From positions 1 to 6,884 of the forward strand of contig JARBCG010000049.1 in NCBI GenBank assembly GCA_028803175.1: a stretch of 6,884 bases of DNA, given 5' to 3'. Origin of the DNA: Wolbachia sp. (GTDB taxonomy: Bacteria > Pseudomonadota > Alphaproteobacteria > Rickettsiales > Anaplasmataceae). Each line of letters opens with the position of its first letter. Within the stretch, counting starts at the first letter, position 1. The translations under genes were made by a program, and so were the position numbers. The notes beneath the pieces are model-generated. The model ran no database searches. It saw only the letters and a program-made list of their open reading frames with translations, and was not told where the DNA came from. Of this stretch, positions 1 to 6,821 are shown piece after piece.

Positions 1-1
1 A

Positions 2-442
2 GGACTTGGCAAAAGAGCAAAAGGCTGGTTCTTTGGTTTTAAGCTGCATATAGTCATTAACGAGAGGAGATAAATTCAAAGTGTTGTACTGAAAACAGAG
101 ACTTATGGCAAAGAGGCTTACCAGCCTGTTATTTGGAGATAAGGGATACATGAAAATTGAGCTTTTTTAAGGGCTTCTTGAACGCAATTTGAAACTTGTA
201 ACTCATATAAAAAAGGGAATGAAAAATGCGTTAATGCAGTTTAAAATGAGAATGTTTTATTCAGAAAATGATCTATTATTGAGACAGTTTTTGATTATTT
301 AAAAAATAAGTTTAAAATTTAACATTCTCGTCACAGATTACCAATTAATTTTTTAGTATACATTATATCTACCCTAGTTTCATATTGCTTAAAGTGTAAA
401 AAGCCCAGAATCTCCTCTGTCTACTTTGTTGGTAATACATAG
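2..442 (+). pseudogene. IS982-family transposase, C-terminal remnant
   Basis: Remnant of a DDE transposase; the N-terminal part would lie left of the window. Three pieces in two frames are collinear with the C-terminal half of IS982-family enzymes. Piece 1 (from base 2) reads GLGKRAKGWFFGFKLHIVIN. Piece 2 (about 66-280, shifted frame) contains LLFGDKGYMKIELF, which carries the second catalytic Asp, then LLERNLKLVTHIKKGMKN. Piece 3 (from 278, back in the first frame) reads IIETVFDYLKNKFKI with the catalytic Glu, then after a stop HSRHRLPINFLVYIISTLVS. Stops also occur inside piece 2, near 96 (TGA) and 168 (TAA), and at 320-322. The frame stays open to TAG at 440-442, and the tail may run to TAG 464-466. 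With two frameshifts and several stops it cannot make an active enzyme. The family call rests on remembered motifs. No terminal inverted repeat or target duplication could be identified. Confidence 0.82.
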
Positions 443-789
443 TTGGCGTTAATAGACGTCCCCTAGAACCATAACAATAGTAAGAGTGTTCAAACTTTGG
501 CTTACCTTTCTTATATTCTATTTCGTGTTTTTTACAACCAATAGAAATACTAGTTTTGAACTTGTCACCTATTGTTGTAGTTCTACATACGTCATAATCT
601 TAGTAGATATTGCCCAAAAATTCAAAGAAACCTTGGTTATTATCAACAAAACCTATCATAATATCAATATCATTTCTACTATAATGTTAATATTAAGTTA
701 AATTTTTAATATAAATCAAGAAAGTATTACTGTCTTAATATTTTTTACCATTTTATTGATTTCCGATACAATTATTAGACGAATATACA
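443..789. other. Gene-poor spacer between the IS remnant and ubiA
   Basis: No gene is recognised here. A 71-codon plus-strand frame (486-701, GTG start) is hydrophobic and AT-driven, has no evident ribosome site and resembles no family I know. On the minus strand another frame reads through about 374-676 with one stop (TAA near 599). It includes EIEYKKGKPKFEHSYYCYGS, whose composition is more protein-like, but I cannot name it. Both strands cannot easily be coding at once. The simplest reading is decayed DNA, possibly including the end of the IS and an old host gene. The part nearest ubiA (about 700-789) is very AT-rich and holds the hairpin listed separately. Confidence 0.5.
718..736 (-). 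terminator. Weak hairpin downstream of ubiA, possible operon terminator
   Basis: AAGAAAGT and ACTGTCTT form an 8-bp stem with one mismatch around a 3-base ATT loop, 53 bases past the ubiA stop. On the minus strand it is followed by an AT-rich but not uniformly T-rich stretch. On the plus strand it is followed by AATATTTTTT, which looks more like a terminator tail. The stem has little GC, so termination strength is doubtful. It is the only hairpin I noticed between the operon end and the IS remnant. Confidence 0.25.
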
Positions 790-1647
790 CTAATTTACAA
801 TGCGATCTAAGAGAATGCCAAAAAAAAGTAGTAAGCCAACGTAGGAATTATTTTTGAATATGAACATACATTTAGCGGAGTCATTAGGATTAAAATTTTT
901 ATATTGGTGATAAAATGTAAATCCCACAGCAAGTAAAGCGATATAAAAAACATTGTTTAGTGATGACAATATACCAGCATATAGCCACATCATAAATGTT
1001 ATCAAATAAAACCTCTTCAACCAAGATTTTGTTCTATCACCAAAATATAACGCTGTTGATTTCATTCCGATTTTTTCATCATCTTTTTTATCTTGATGGG
1101 CATATATAGTGTCATAGCTCAGCGTCCAGAAAATACATCCAATATAAAAAAGCAAGGATTCTATACTAATCTGGTTTTTTATCACTGCTGAGCCCATTAA
1201 TGACCCCATATTGAAAGTAAAGCCTAGAAACAATTGAGGCCACCAAACATAACGTTTTAACAAAGGATAAATAACAACCATACACATAGAGATCATTCCA
1301 AGTATAAGCGTAGTCTTATTAGTGATTAATAGGATTACCAGAGCAACAAACAGTAATAGGAAAAGCAAAATCAAAGCCTGTTTTACATTTAGTGTACTAC
1401 TTGCAAGTGGCCTATGCTTTGTTCGCTCAACGTGAGCATCTATTTTTCTATCAAAAATATCATTAATTATACATCCGGCAGGTCTCATCAAAAATGCACC
1501 TACAGTAAATAAAATAAGATAAAAAAAAGTTTGATATGATAAAGAAGTTGAAGCTAAAAGAACACCACTTAAACTGGGAAATAGCACAAGCCAAAAACCA
1601 GTTAAACTATGTAGTCTCATTAATGAAAAGTAGGAGTTCATGCGCAT
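790..1647 (-). CDS. ubiA: 4-hydroxybenzoate polyprenyltransferase (UbiA)
   Basis: Integral membrane prenyltransferase that joins a polyprenyl diphosphate tail to 4-hydroxybenzoate, the membrane-committing step of ubiquinone synthesis. At 285 aa it has normal family length. Both Asp-rich Mg-diphosphate motifs are present: N62-D63-x-x-D66-x-x-x-D70 (INDIFDRKID) and D186-x-x-x-D190 in YDTIYAHQDKKDD. Other typical blocks are MRPAGCIIND, RPLAS at 79-83, YPLLKRYVWWPQLFLGFTFN and the C-terminal FKNNSYVGLLL. Hydrophobic helices can be placed roughly at 13-33, 39-58, 89-108, 112-130, 134-153, 163-181, 213-231, 233-247 and 267-283. The ATG overlaps the rbfA stop by one base (TAATG), suggesting translational coupling; a second ATG two codons later is also possible. 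No clear Shine-Dalgarno sequence is seen. It is last in the cluster and unrelated in function to the genes before it. Closest remembered relatives are rickettsial UbiA proteins. The gene appears intact. Confidence 0.95.
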   Translation of the reverse strand: MRMNSYFSLMRLHSLTGFWLVLFPSLSGVLLASTSLSYQTFFYLILFTVGAFLMRPAGCIINDIFDRKIDAHVERTKHRPLASSTLNVKQALILLFLLLFVALVILLITNKTTLILGMISMCMVVIYPLLKRYVWWPQLFLGFTFNMGSLMGSAVIKNQISIESLLFYIGCIFWTLSYDTIYAHQDKKDDEKIGMKSTALYFGDRTKSWLKRFYLITFMMWLYAGILSSLNNVFYIALLAVGFTFYHQYKNFNPNDSAKCMFIFKNNSYVGLLLFFGILLDRIVN

Positions 1648-2069
1648 TAGTGAGTGCGATTATGTAATATCTTATTTACATTAACAAAGTTATCAAATGC
1701 TAAGTCAGGCTTAAAAACTAACTCAGGTATAAAGCGTAATTCAACATAACGCATTATAGATTTACGTATTGACCATGCAGATTGATTCATTTCGTTTACA
1801 ACAGAGTTAATATCACAACTGTCCTCAGACCAGCCTGATTTTATTCCAGCGTGTGATGCTGAAATCTGGATCCCAGTGTCACCTACTTGGACAACAAGTC
1901 TGCTCAATAAAGATAGAACGATATAGACGTCTGCTTTGCTCAAATCTTTACTTAATTTTACGTCAGATACCACTACATTTTGATTAAAAACCTTACCTTC
2001 CATTAGTACTCTGGATATTGCTCTATGTAGCACCGATGCTATCTTTAAGCTTCTAATTTCTTTTTTCAT
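1647..2069 (-). CDS. rbfA: 30S ribosome-binding factor RbfA with an in-frame palindromic insert
   Basis: Small KH-fold factor that binds the immature 30S subunit near the 5' end of 16S rRNA and helps late maturation. Residues 5-24 (IRSLKIASVLHRAISRVLME) form the first helix. Residues 31-54 (NVVVSDVKLSKDLSKADVYI and following) are the signature beta-hairpin with the conserved S-x-DL-x-x-A-x-VY pattern. Residues 87-121 contain the second long helix and the RFIPELVFKPD strand. Between these blocks, at about residues 59-83, lies an extra segment (VVQVGDTGIQISASHAGIKS and following) encoded by the palindromic repeat at 1820-1893. Without it the protein would be about 115 aa, within the usual size. 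The start lies 3 bases after the infB stop; AAAGGG sits 11 bases upstream, a rather distant ribosome site. The reading frame is open throughout, so the insert appears tolerated. The identification does not depend on the insert. Confidence 0.9.
   Translation of the reverse strand: MKKEIRSLKIASVLHRAISRVLMEGKVFNQNVVVSDVKLSKDLSKADVYIVLSLLSRLVVQVGDTGIQISASHAGIKSGWSEDSCDINSVVNEMNQSAWSIRKSIMRYVELRFIPELVFKPDLAFDNFVNVNKILHNRTH
1820..1893 (-). repeat. Palindromic repeat of Wolbachia/Rickettsia type inserted in frame in rbfA
   Basis: A 74-base element bounded by complementary ends TGTCC (1820-1824) and GGACA (1889-1893). Inside are a hairpin, ATTCCAGC (1843-1850) with GCTGAAAT (1858-1865), having one mismatch and a 7-base loop, and the near-palindrome CTGGATCCCAG (1866-1876). 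The overall stem is imperfect. The sequence around CTGGATCCCAGTGTC resembles the dispersed palindromes common in Wolbachia genomes; that likeness is from memory. Its base composition is visibly richer in GC than the surrounding gene. It adds about 25 codons with no stop, in the predicted loop between RbfA strand beta2 and the next helix. Rickettsia palindromic elements are known to insert in frame in this way. Exact borders are uncertain by a few bases. Confidence 0.75.
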
Positions 2070-2072
2070 ATA

Positions 2073-4397
2073 CTACAATACCCTTTCTTCTTGCACTAGC
2101 TGATAAGCTTCCAGAATATCACCAACTTTAACATCAATATTACCTTCTAGCGATATTCCACATTCAAAGTTTGTTCCTACTTCTTTAACATCATCTTTAA
2201 ACCTACGTAATGCTTTTAGTTTTCCTTCATATATCAATTTACTGTTACGCATCACTTTAACCAAAGAGTCTTTTTTTATTACTCCATTTCTTACATAACA
2301 CCCGATGATATTACCAGACTTAGACACACTGAACACTTGTCTTACATAAGCAGAGCCGACATGATTTTCTCGCGTGATAGGTTTTAACATTTTAGTTAAA
2401 TACATTCTCATATCATCAATAAGTTCATATATTATGTTATAAGTACGTATTTCCACACCCTTCTGTTTTGCCAAATCCCTTATTTTTGAATCTACTTTTA
2501 CATTAAAAGCTAAAATTACGGCATTGGATGCTTCGGCAAGCAATACGTCAGAGTCCGTTATTCCACCAACTGCTTTATGCAGAATATTTAAATTCACTTG
2601 GTCTTTACCGAGTTTATCAATTGAACTTGATATCGCTCCAATAGAACCAGTCACATCACACTTTAAAACTACAGATAACTCCTCTATTTCGTCACTACCA
2701 CGACTGAATATGCCCAAATTTATGCCATCTAAATCTTCTTCTTTTTTCTTAGCTAACTCCAACCTATGCTCAACAATTTCACGTGCCTGCTTTTCAGATT
2801 TGATAACCACAAACTTGCTTCCAGCATTTGGTACACCATTTAAACCAGTAATCTCAACTGGAGTTGATGGCAAGGCAATCTTCTCCCTTTGACCAAGATA
2901 ATTAATCATATTACGTACTTTACCATATGTTGTACCAACTACAAACATATCACCAATCTTTAACGTTCCTTCTTCAACTATCACTGTGGCTGATATTCCC
3001 TTGGCTTTATCCATCTTAGACTCTATCACCCACCCCAGTGCACGACAGTCCTCTATTGCTTTTAGATCCATTAATTCAGCAATTAACAAAATCGCTTCTT
3101 CTAGTTTATCTAAATTAATTTTCTTTTTTGCTGAAACTGGAATAACCATTATGTCACCACCGAGTTCTTCAGGAATTAAGTCATATTGAGGTAAGCTATT
3201 CATTACTTTCTCAACATCACCAGGCTCAGATTTATCAATTTTATTAATAGCAACTATAATAGAAACATTTGCTGCCTTTGAATGATTTACCGCTTCAACC
3301 GTTTGCTTCATGATCCCATCACCAGCTGCAACTACTATCACAACTATGTTAGTAATGTTGGCACCACATGCACGCATTGCAGTAAATGCTTCATGCCCCG
3401 GTGTATCAATAAAAGTAATTTTTTGTTGATTTGCTGTTGTTATTTGATAAGCACCTATGTGCTGAGTTATACCACCTGACTCTTTTTCAGCAACATTAGA
3501 TTCACGAAATGCATCAAGCAATGAAGTTTTCCCATGATCTACATGACCCATGAAAGTAACAATTGGTGGTTTAGATTTTTTTGGCAAGCTCTCTCTATTT
3601 TCTATAAAGAACAAGTCCTTTTCTTTGTCAGCATCACTAACTCGTTTAACTGTATGATTGAATTTTTTCACTATTTCACACGCTACATCTTGGTCCACTA
3701 AATCGTTTATTCTGTAATTTTCACCAACTTCTTCCTTTAACATCTTTAATACACTTTTACTATCTTCCGCCATACGCATAGACAATTCCCTGATTGTAAT
3801 CTCATCTGGAATAGTTACTTCCCTTGATATATTTCTACCCTTAGAAAACTTTGACTTTTTATTTCTTATACCAAATTTTTGCCTAAACACAGGAGGTTGT
3901 TCAACTTTTTCATCTATTGCCTGTGCAATGACCAATTTTGAATGCTTTAAATATGTATCTTTACTAACCTTGGCAGACTTTTTCTTCTCACTTTCATCAT
4001 CTTCTTTTTCCTCAGTGAACAACTCACTATCCTTTATAATTTTCTTGCTAGCTTCTTCTACAAAAACATTTAATTCGCTACTCTTATCATTAATTTCTTC
4101 ATTATTCTTTTCTTCCACTGCTATTTCTTCTTTTTTTACTCTATCATTTCTTTCTTTCAATAAAGCAGCATTCTGTACAGCATGAATACGGGAAATTTGC
4201 TCTTTTTCTGTCAGAGAACATAATTTACTGTCATTAAATATATCATGTTCCTCTGTACCATGAGATCCTTTCCTTCTTTTTTTTACTATTGTAGTCACAG
4301 TATTTGGATTGACCGAAGAGCCTAAATCTAAACTTAATTTGAGCTTACTCAAACCTTGAAGCGTTAATTTCTTACTACTAATACCTTCATTATTCAT
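2073..4397 (-). CDS. infB: Translation initiation factor IF-2
   Basis: GTPase that brings initiator fMet-tRNA to the 30S subunit and promotes 50S joining. At 774 aa it is full length for a compact alphaproteobacterial form. Residues 1-190 are a variable, highly charged region beginning with KLTLQGLSKLKLSL, rich in Lys and Glu and probably disordered or coiled. Residues about 191-245 are the IF2_N domain. The G domain holds G1 GHVDHGKT (284-291), G2 GGITQHIGAY (308-317), G3 DTPGH (331-335), G4 NKID (385-388) and G5 SAK (422-424). Domain II spans about 455-545 and domain III about 560-660 (LKCDVTGSIGAI). Domain C2 at about 677-768 binds fMet-tRNA (RQVFSVSKSGNIIGC, RRFKDDVKEVGTNFECGISL). The usual AADDGVMPQT segment reads AAGDGIMKQT at 357-366. 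The start is 10 bases after the nusA stop, without a clear ribosome site. No frameshift is seen. Confidence 0.97.
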   Translation of the reverse strand: MNNEGISSKKLTLQGLSKLKLSLDLGSSVNPNTVTTIVKKRRKGSHGTEEHDIFNDSKLCSLTEKEQISRIHAVQNAALLKERNDRVKKEEIAVEEKNNEEINDKSSELNVFVEEASKKIIKDSELFTEEKEDDESEKKKSAKVSKDTYLKHSKLVIAQAIDEKVEQPPVFRQKFGIRNKKSKFSKGRNISREVTIPDEITIRELSMRMAEDSKSVLKMLKEEVGENYRINDLVDQDVACEIVKKFNHTVKRVSDADKEKDLFFIENRESLPKKSKPPIVTFMGHVDHGKTSLLDAFRESNVAEKESGGITQHIGAYQITTANQQKITFIDTPGHEAFTAMRACGANITNIVVIVVAAGDGIMKQTVEAVNHSKAANVSIIVAINKIDKSEPGDVEKVMNSLPQYDLIPEELGGDIMVIPVSAKKKINLDKLEEAILLIAELMDLKAIEDCRALGWVIESKMDKAKGISATVIVEEGTLKIGDMFVVGTTYGKVRNMINYLGQREKIALPSTPVEITGLNGVPNAGSKFVVIKSEKQAREIVEHRLELAKKKEEDLDGINLGIFSRGSDEIEELSVVLKCDVTGSIGAISSSIDKLGKDQVNLNILHKAVGGITDSDVLLAEASNAVILAFNVKVDSKIRDLAKQKGVEIRTYNIIYELIDDMRMYLTKMLKPITRENHVGSAYVRQVFSVSKSGNIIGCYVRNGVIKKDSLVKVMRNSKLIYEGKLKALRRFKDDVKEVGTNFECGISLEGNIDVKVGDILEAYQLVQEERVL

Positions 4398-4407
4398 ATA
4401 ACTTTAA

Positions 4408-5916
4408 CTATATTATTCCAAGTCTTTTACGTGCTTCCATTATTATGGGATCTACCAAGTTTTTCAAATCTGCTGAGCTAATTTTATAATTAACTGAAGA
4501 AGAAGAAGAGAGTATGTTACAAAATTCGTAACTTGATAAGTCTGCTATATCCTCTAAAGTCTTAATACCATGTTTACTAAGAGCAATTTTATCATCTATC
4601 GACAAAGATAGGTTGATTACATCGTCTTCCATACCTAAATTTTTTAACTCTTCTACTTTCCTATTATTCTCTTCTTTTAGGTATTTATTTGCTCTATTAT
4701 GTAATTCATTCGCAATATCTTCATTAAAACCTTCTATCAAAGCAAGTTCTTTAATTGAAACATTAGCTATGTCTTCCACACTCGAAAAATCTTCTGTTAC
4801 CAATAATTGGCCCATCATTTCGTCTAAATTTAAAGCTTCAGCAAATAAAGCAGAACACTGACTAAGTTTTTTACTTCGCCTTTCTGACTCTTGTTGAGTG
4901 CTTAATATTTCAATTTTCCAACCAACAAGCTCGGAAGCTAATTTTACATTCTGACCTTTCTTTCCTATAGCTAAGCTCAATTGATCTTCAGGAACCACTA
5001 GCTCTATGCAATGCTCATCTTCATCAATAATGACCCTTGATACTTCTGCAGGAGTAATTGCTTTAATAACAAATTGACCTAATTCTGAAGAATAACTTAC
5101 AATATCGATCTTTTCACCATTTAACTCGTTTATTATAGTTTTAATTCTATCCCCTCTAACTCCAACACAAGCCCCTACTGGATCAATATTTTTATCGGGA
5201 GAAAAAACAGCAACTTTAGACCTTGAACCAGCATCCCTAGCTATAGCTTTAATCACCACTAACCCATCAGCAATTTCTGGCACTTCCTGCCTTAATAATC
5301 CTTCTAAAAAGCCCTTATGAGTTCTAGAAAGAATAACCTGGCGTCCATCTTCAGAACGCTTAACACTCTGTATATAAGCTTTGATCTTATCACCTTCACT
5401 AAAATTATCACCACTAACTTGATTATGTTGTGATAAGAATGCACGGGTACCATTTATATCAACAACTATATCCGAATTTTCTTTTGGTTTTACAAAACCA
5501 TACCTTATTTCCCCAACTTTATCTTTAAATTCTTCATATTGATTTTTTAATTCTTCACTTGTAATTCCATTAGTAAGCGTGTAACTAACAGTCTTCATTA
5601 ATGCAACATCGATACTACTCATGTCAAGGGGTTCAAGTACGTTATCACTCTTATTTTCATCGCTAACAGTAGTTAGCTTCTTATAGATAGCAATAGTTCC
5701 TGATTCCCTATTTATATCAACTATAATTTCATTTTCATTCCCATATTTTTGGTAAGCTGCTACTTCTATAGCATTTTTTAATGCCTTTATTACAACCTCA
5801 AAATCCAGACGTTTTAGGCTTGAAAGTTCTTCTATTGCTCTAATTGTCTCAAGACTTCCAATTACATTGCTTTTATTACTTTTACGTTTAACGTTGCTCC
5901 TACGACTAGCAATCAT
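4408..5916 (-). CDS. nusA: Transcription termination/antitermination protein NusA
   Basis: RNA polymerase-binding factor controlling pausing, termination and antitermination. Length is 502 aa. The N-terminal RNAP-binding domain spans about 20-130 (ALKNAIEVAAYQKYG, then NQYEEFKDKVGEI). The S1 domain is at about 134-198, ending RQVILSRTH. KH1 follows (ARDAGSRSKVAVFSPDKNID, then PVGACVGVRGDRIKTIINEL at 246-265), then KH2 (DQLSLAIGKKGQNVKLASEL, 311-330). The C-terminal part has two helix-hairpin-helix acidic-repeat-like units at about 370-413 (SSVEDIANVSIKELALIEGF) and 439-470 (KHGIKTLEDIADLSSYEF). Two oddities: a basic leader of about 18 residues (RRSNVKRKSNKSN) precedes the domain, and the segment at 80-118 of the N-terminal domain looks shorter than usual. 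First gene of the cluster; rimP, its common upstream partner, is absent. The ribosome site is weak (GGA 9 bases before ATG). Confidence 0.96.
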   Translation of the reverse strand: MIASRRSNVKRKSNKSNVIGSLETIRAIEELSSLKRLDFEVVIKALKNAIEVAAYQKYGNENEIIVDINRESGTIAIYKKLTTVSDENKSDNVLEPLDMSSIDVALMKTVSYTLTNGITSEELKNQYEEFKDKVGEIRYGFVKPKENSDIVVDINGTRAFLSQHNQVSGDNFSEGDKIKAYIQSVKRSEDGRQVILSRTHKGFLEGLLRQEVPEIADGLVVIKAIARDAGSRSKVAVFSPDKNIDPVGACVGVRGDRIKTIINELNGEKIDIVSYSSELGQFVIKAITPAEVSRVIIDEDEHCIELVVPEDQLSLAIGKKGQNVKLASELVGWKIEILSTQQESERRSKKLSQCSALFAEALNLDEMMGQLLVTEDFSSVEDIANVSIKELALIEGFNEDIANELHNRANKYLKEENNRKVEELKNLGMEDDVINLSLSIDDKIALSKHGIKTLEDIADLSSYEFCNILSSSSSVNYKISSADLKNLVDPIIMEARKRLGII

Positions 5917-5940
5917 ATAAATAAATCCAATTAATTTATA

Positions 5941-5973
5941 ATTATAGCTCTAACTGGCTACCTCAAGTCTCAA
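5941..5973 (-). promoter_or_regulatory. Candidate sigma-70 promoter for the nusA operon
   Basis: On the minus strand a perfect -10 hexamer TATAAT (5941-5946) lies 24 bases upstream of the nusA ATG. Two -35 candidates have poor spacing: TTGAGG (5961-5966, 14 bases) and TTGAGA (5968-5973, 21 bases). The region lies between the dead efflux gene and nusA, the only gap here that can hold an operon promoter. In DNA this AT-rich, a TATAAT match by chance is not rare. Confidence 0.35.
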
Positions 5974-5990
5974 ATAATTGCTAATTAAAG

Positions 5991-6780
5991 TCAAGTTTTT
6001 TCACGCCTTTGTATCATAAGTAGTGCTGGTGTAAAAATAAGGCTAAAATTGTCGCAACTAATACTCCACTTGCTATAGTCATCGATATATCAACCTACCA
6101 CTGACTTTAGGGTGCATCGTAAGTAATTTGTTGAGTAAAGAAGTTGATATTCAGTCTAGTAATCATTGAGATTAAGCCAAGTACTGTGGTAGCTAAGGTC
6201 AGTAATATAGGTCTAACACAAGAAACATGGGCGTTCATTGTACATTGCTTTATACCATTTTTATATACTTTGTATTGATGATAAAAGGCATCTAATGGCA
6301 ATATGTTATTGTTCACAATAATTCCAGCAAGAGCAATTACTCCAACTTCACACATTACAATTACAAACGTCTGTTTTATAAGAAAAAAACAAAAAATACA
6401 CATGTAGTGGATAAAAATATAGCAGTCATGACGATAAATGTATGACAAAAGTCATTAAATTGTGTCACTAGTATTAGCACCATCAATAGGATTGCTAATA
6501 TAAAAGCTTGTAACAAAAAAACCCCTGCTTTTTCTTGATTTTCTTTATCGCCTTTAAATTAACCTTACTGGATCCATAAATTCTGTTCAATTTTTTTATT
6601 TTTTTCTCTTTGGCATATTTTACTACACTATTCACAGAGTAAGGACATTAATTGTATTAATAAAAAGACTACATCAAAGTTATTTGGCCTATACTTTCCA
6701 ATTATCACACCATTTATAACCATTTTTATGTAGTGATGTGGGTGGGTTAACACCATCGCCTTAAGGCAAACACTTTAGTA
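5991..6780 (-). pseudogene. RND multidrug efflux transporter (AcrB/MexB type), C-terminal half, degraded
   Basis: Inner-membrane proton-driven efflux pump, now dead. Pieces appear in the order of an intact RND protein. From the right: TKVFAL then INGVIIGKYRPNN (about 6780-6680, periplasmic domain); VNSVVKYAKEKK (6635-6600); FKGDKENQEKAGVFLLQAFI and LVTQFNDFCHTFIVMTAIFL (6558 to about 6390, TM8-9); VGVIALAGIIVNNNI, RPILLTLATTVLGLISMITR and ITYDAP (to 6110, TM10-11). Past stops at 6107-6109 and 6095-6097 it continues SQW, then VDISMTIASGVLVATILA (TM12), and in another frame IFTPALLMIQRREKT to a natural stop at 5991-5993. The second stop replaces the second Trp of a usual QWW motif. Frames change near 6015-6050, in T-runs near 6380-6395, around 6560-6575, and further upstream. 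A deletion probably lies near 6635. The gene probably extends beyond the window to the right; 6781-6884 is too eroded to be sure. Confidence 0.85.
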
Positions 6781-6821
6781 TAATATACTTTATGTTTGAC
6801 TACTTTAGTATGGTTTAGTAT
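6772..6821. repeat. Short direct repeats in the decayed efflux gene
   Basis: ACTTTAGTAT occurs at 6772-6781 and again at 6802-6811, 30 bases apart, and TTTAGTAT recurs at 6814-6821. This may be a small tandem duplication in the ruined 5' part of the RND pseudogene. In AT-rich DNA, chance is a fair alternative. Confidence 0.35.

Noticed and set aside
486..701. Plus-strand open frame of 71 codons in the spacer
   Set aside because: GTG start without a ribosome site, low-complexity hydrophobic AT-driven composition and no recognisable family; probably chance.
2524..4185. Several plus-strand open frames opposite infB (2524-2892, 2986-3189, 3282-3479, 3928-4185)
   Set aside because: They are antisense shadows of a clearly conserved IF-2 gene and show Ser/Phe-rich translations typical of reverse-strand reading.
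4613..4861. Plus-strand open frame opposite the nusA C-terminal region
   Set aside because: Antisense shadow of nusA; no independent coding signs.
6107..6448. 113-codon minus-strand frame as an intact small membrane protein
   Set aside because: Only residues from about FLIKQTF onward match RND transporters. The N-terminal part is an out-of-frame reading of the preceding RND block, and the homology continues past the stop.
6568..6575. CTGGATCC as a second copy of the rbfA palindromic element
   Set aside because: Only 8 bases match, with no matching flanks or inverted arms; it lies within the eroded coding sequence of the efflux pump.
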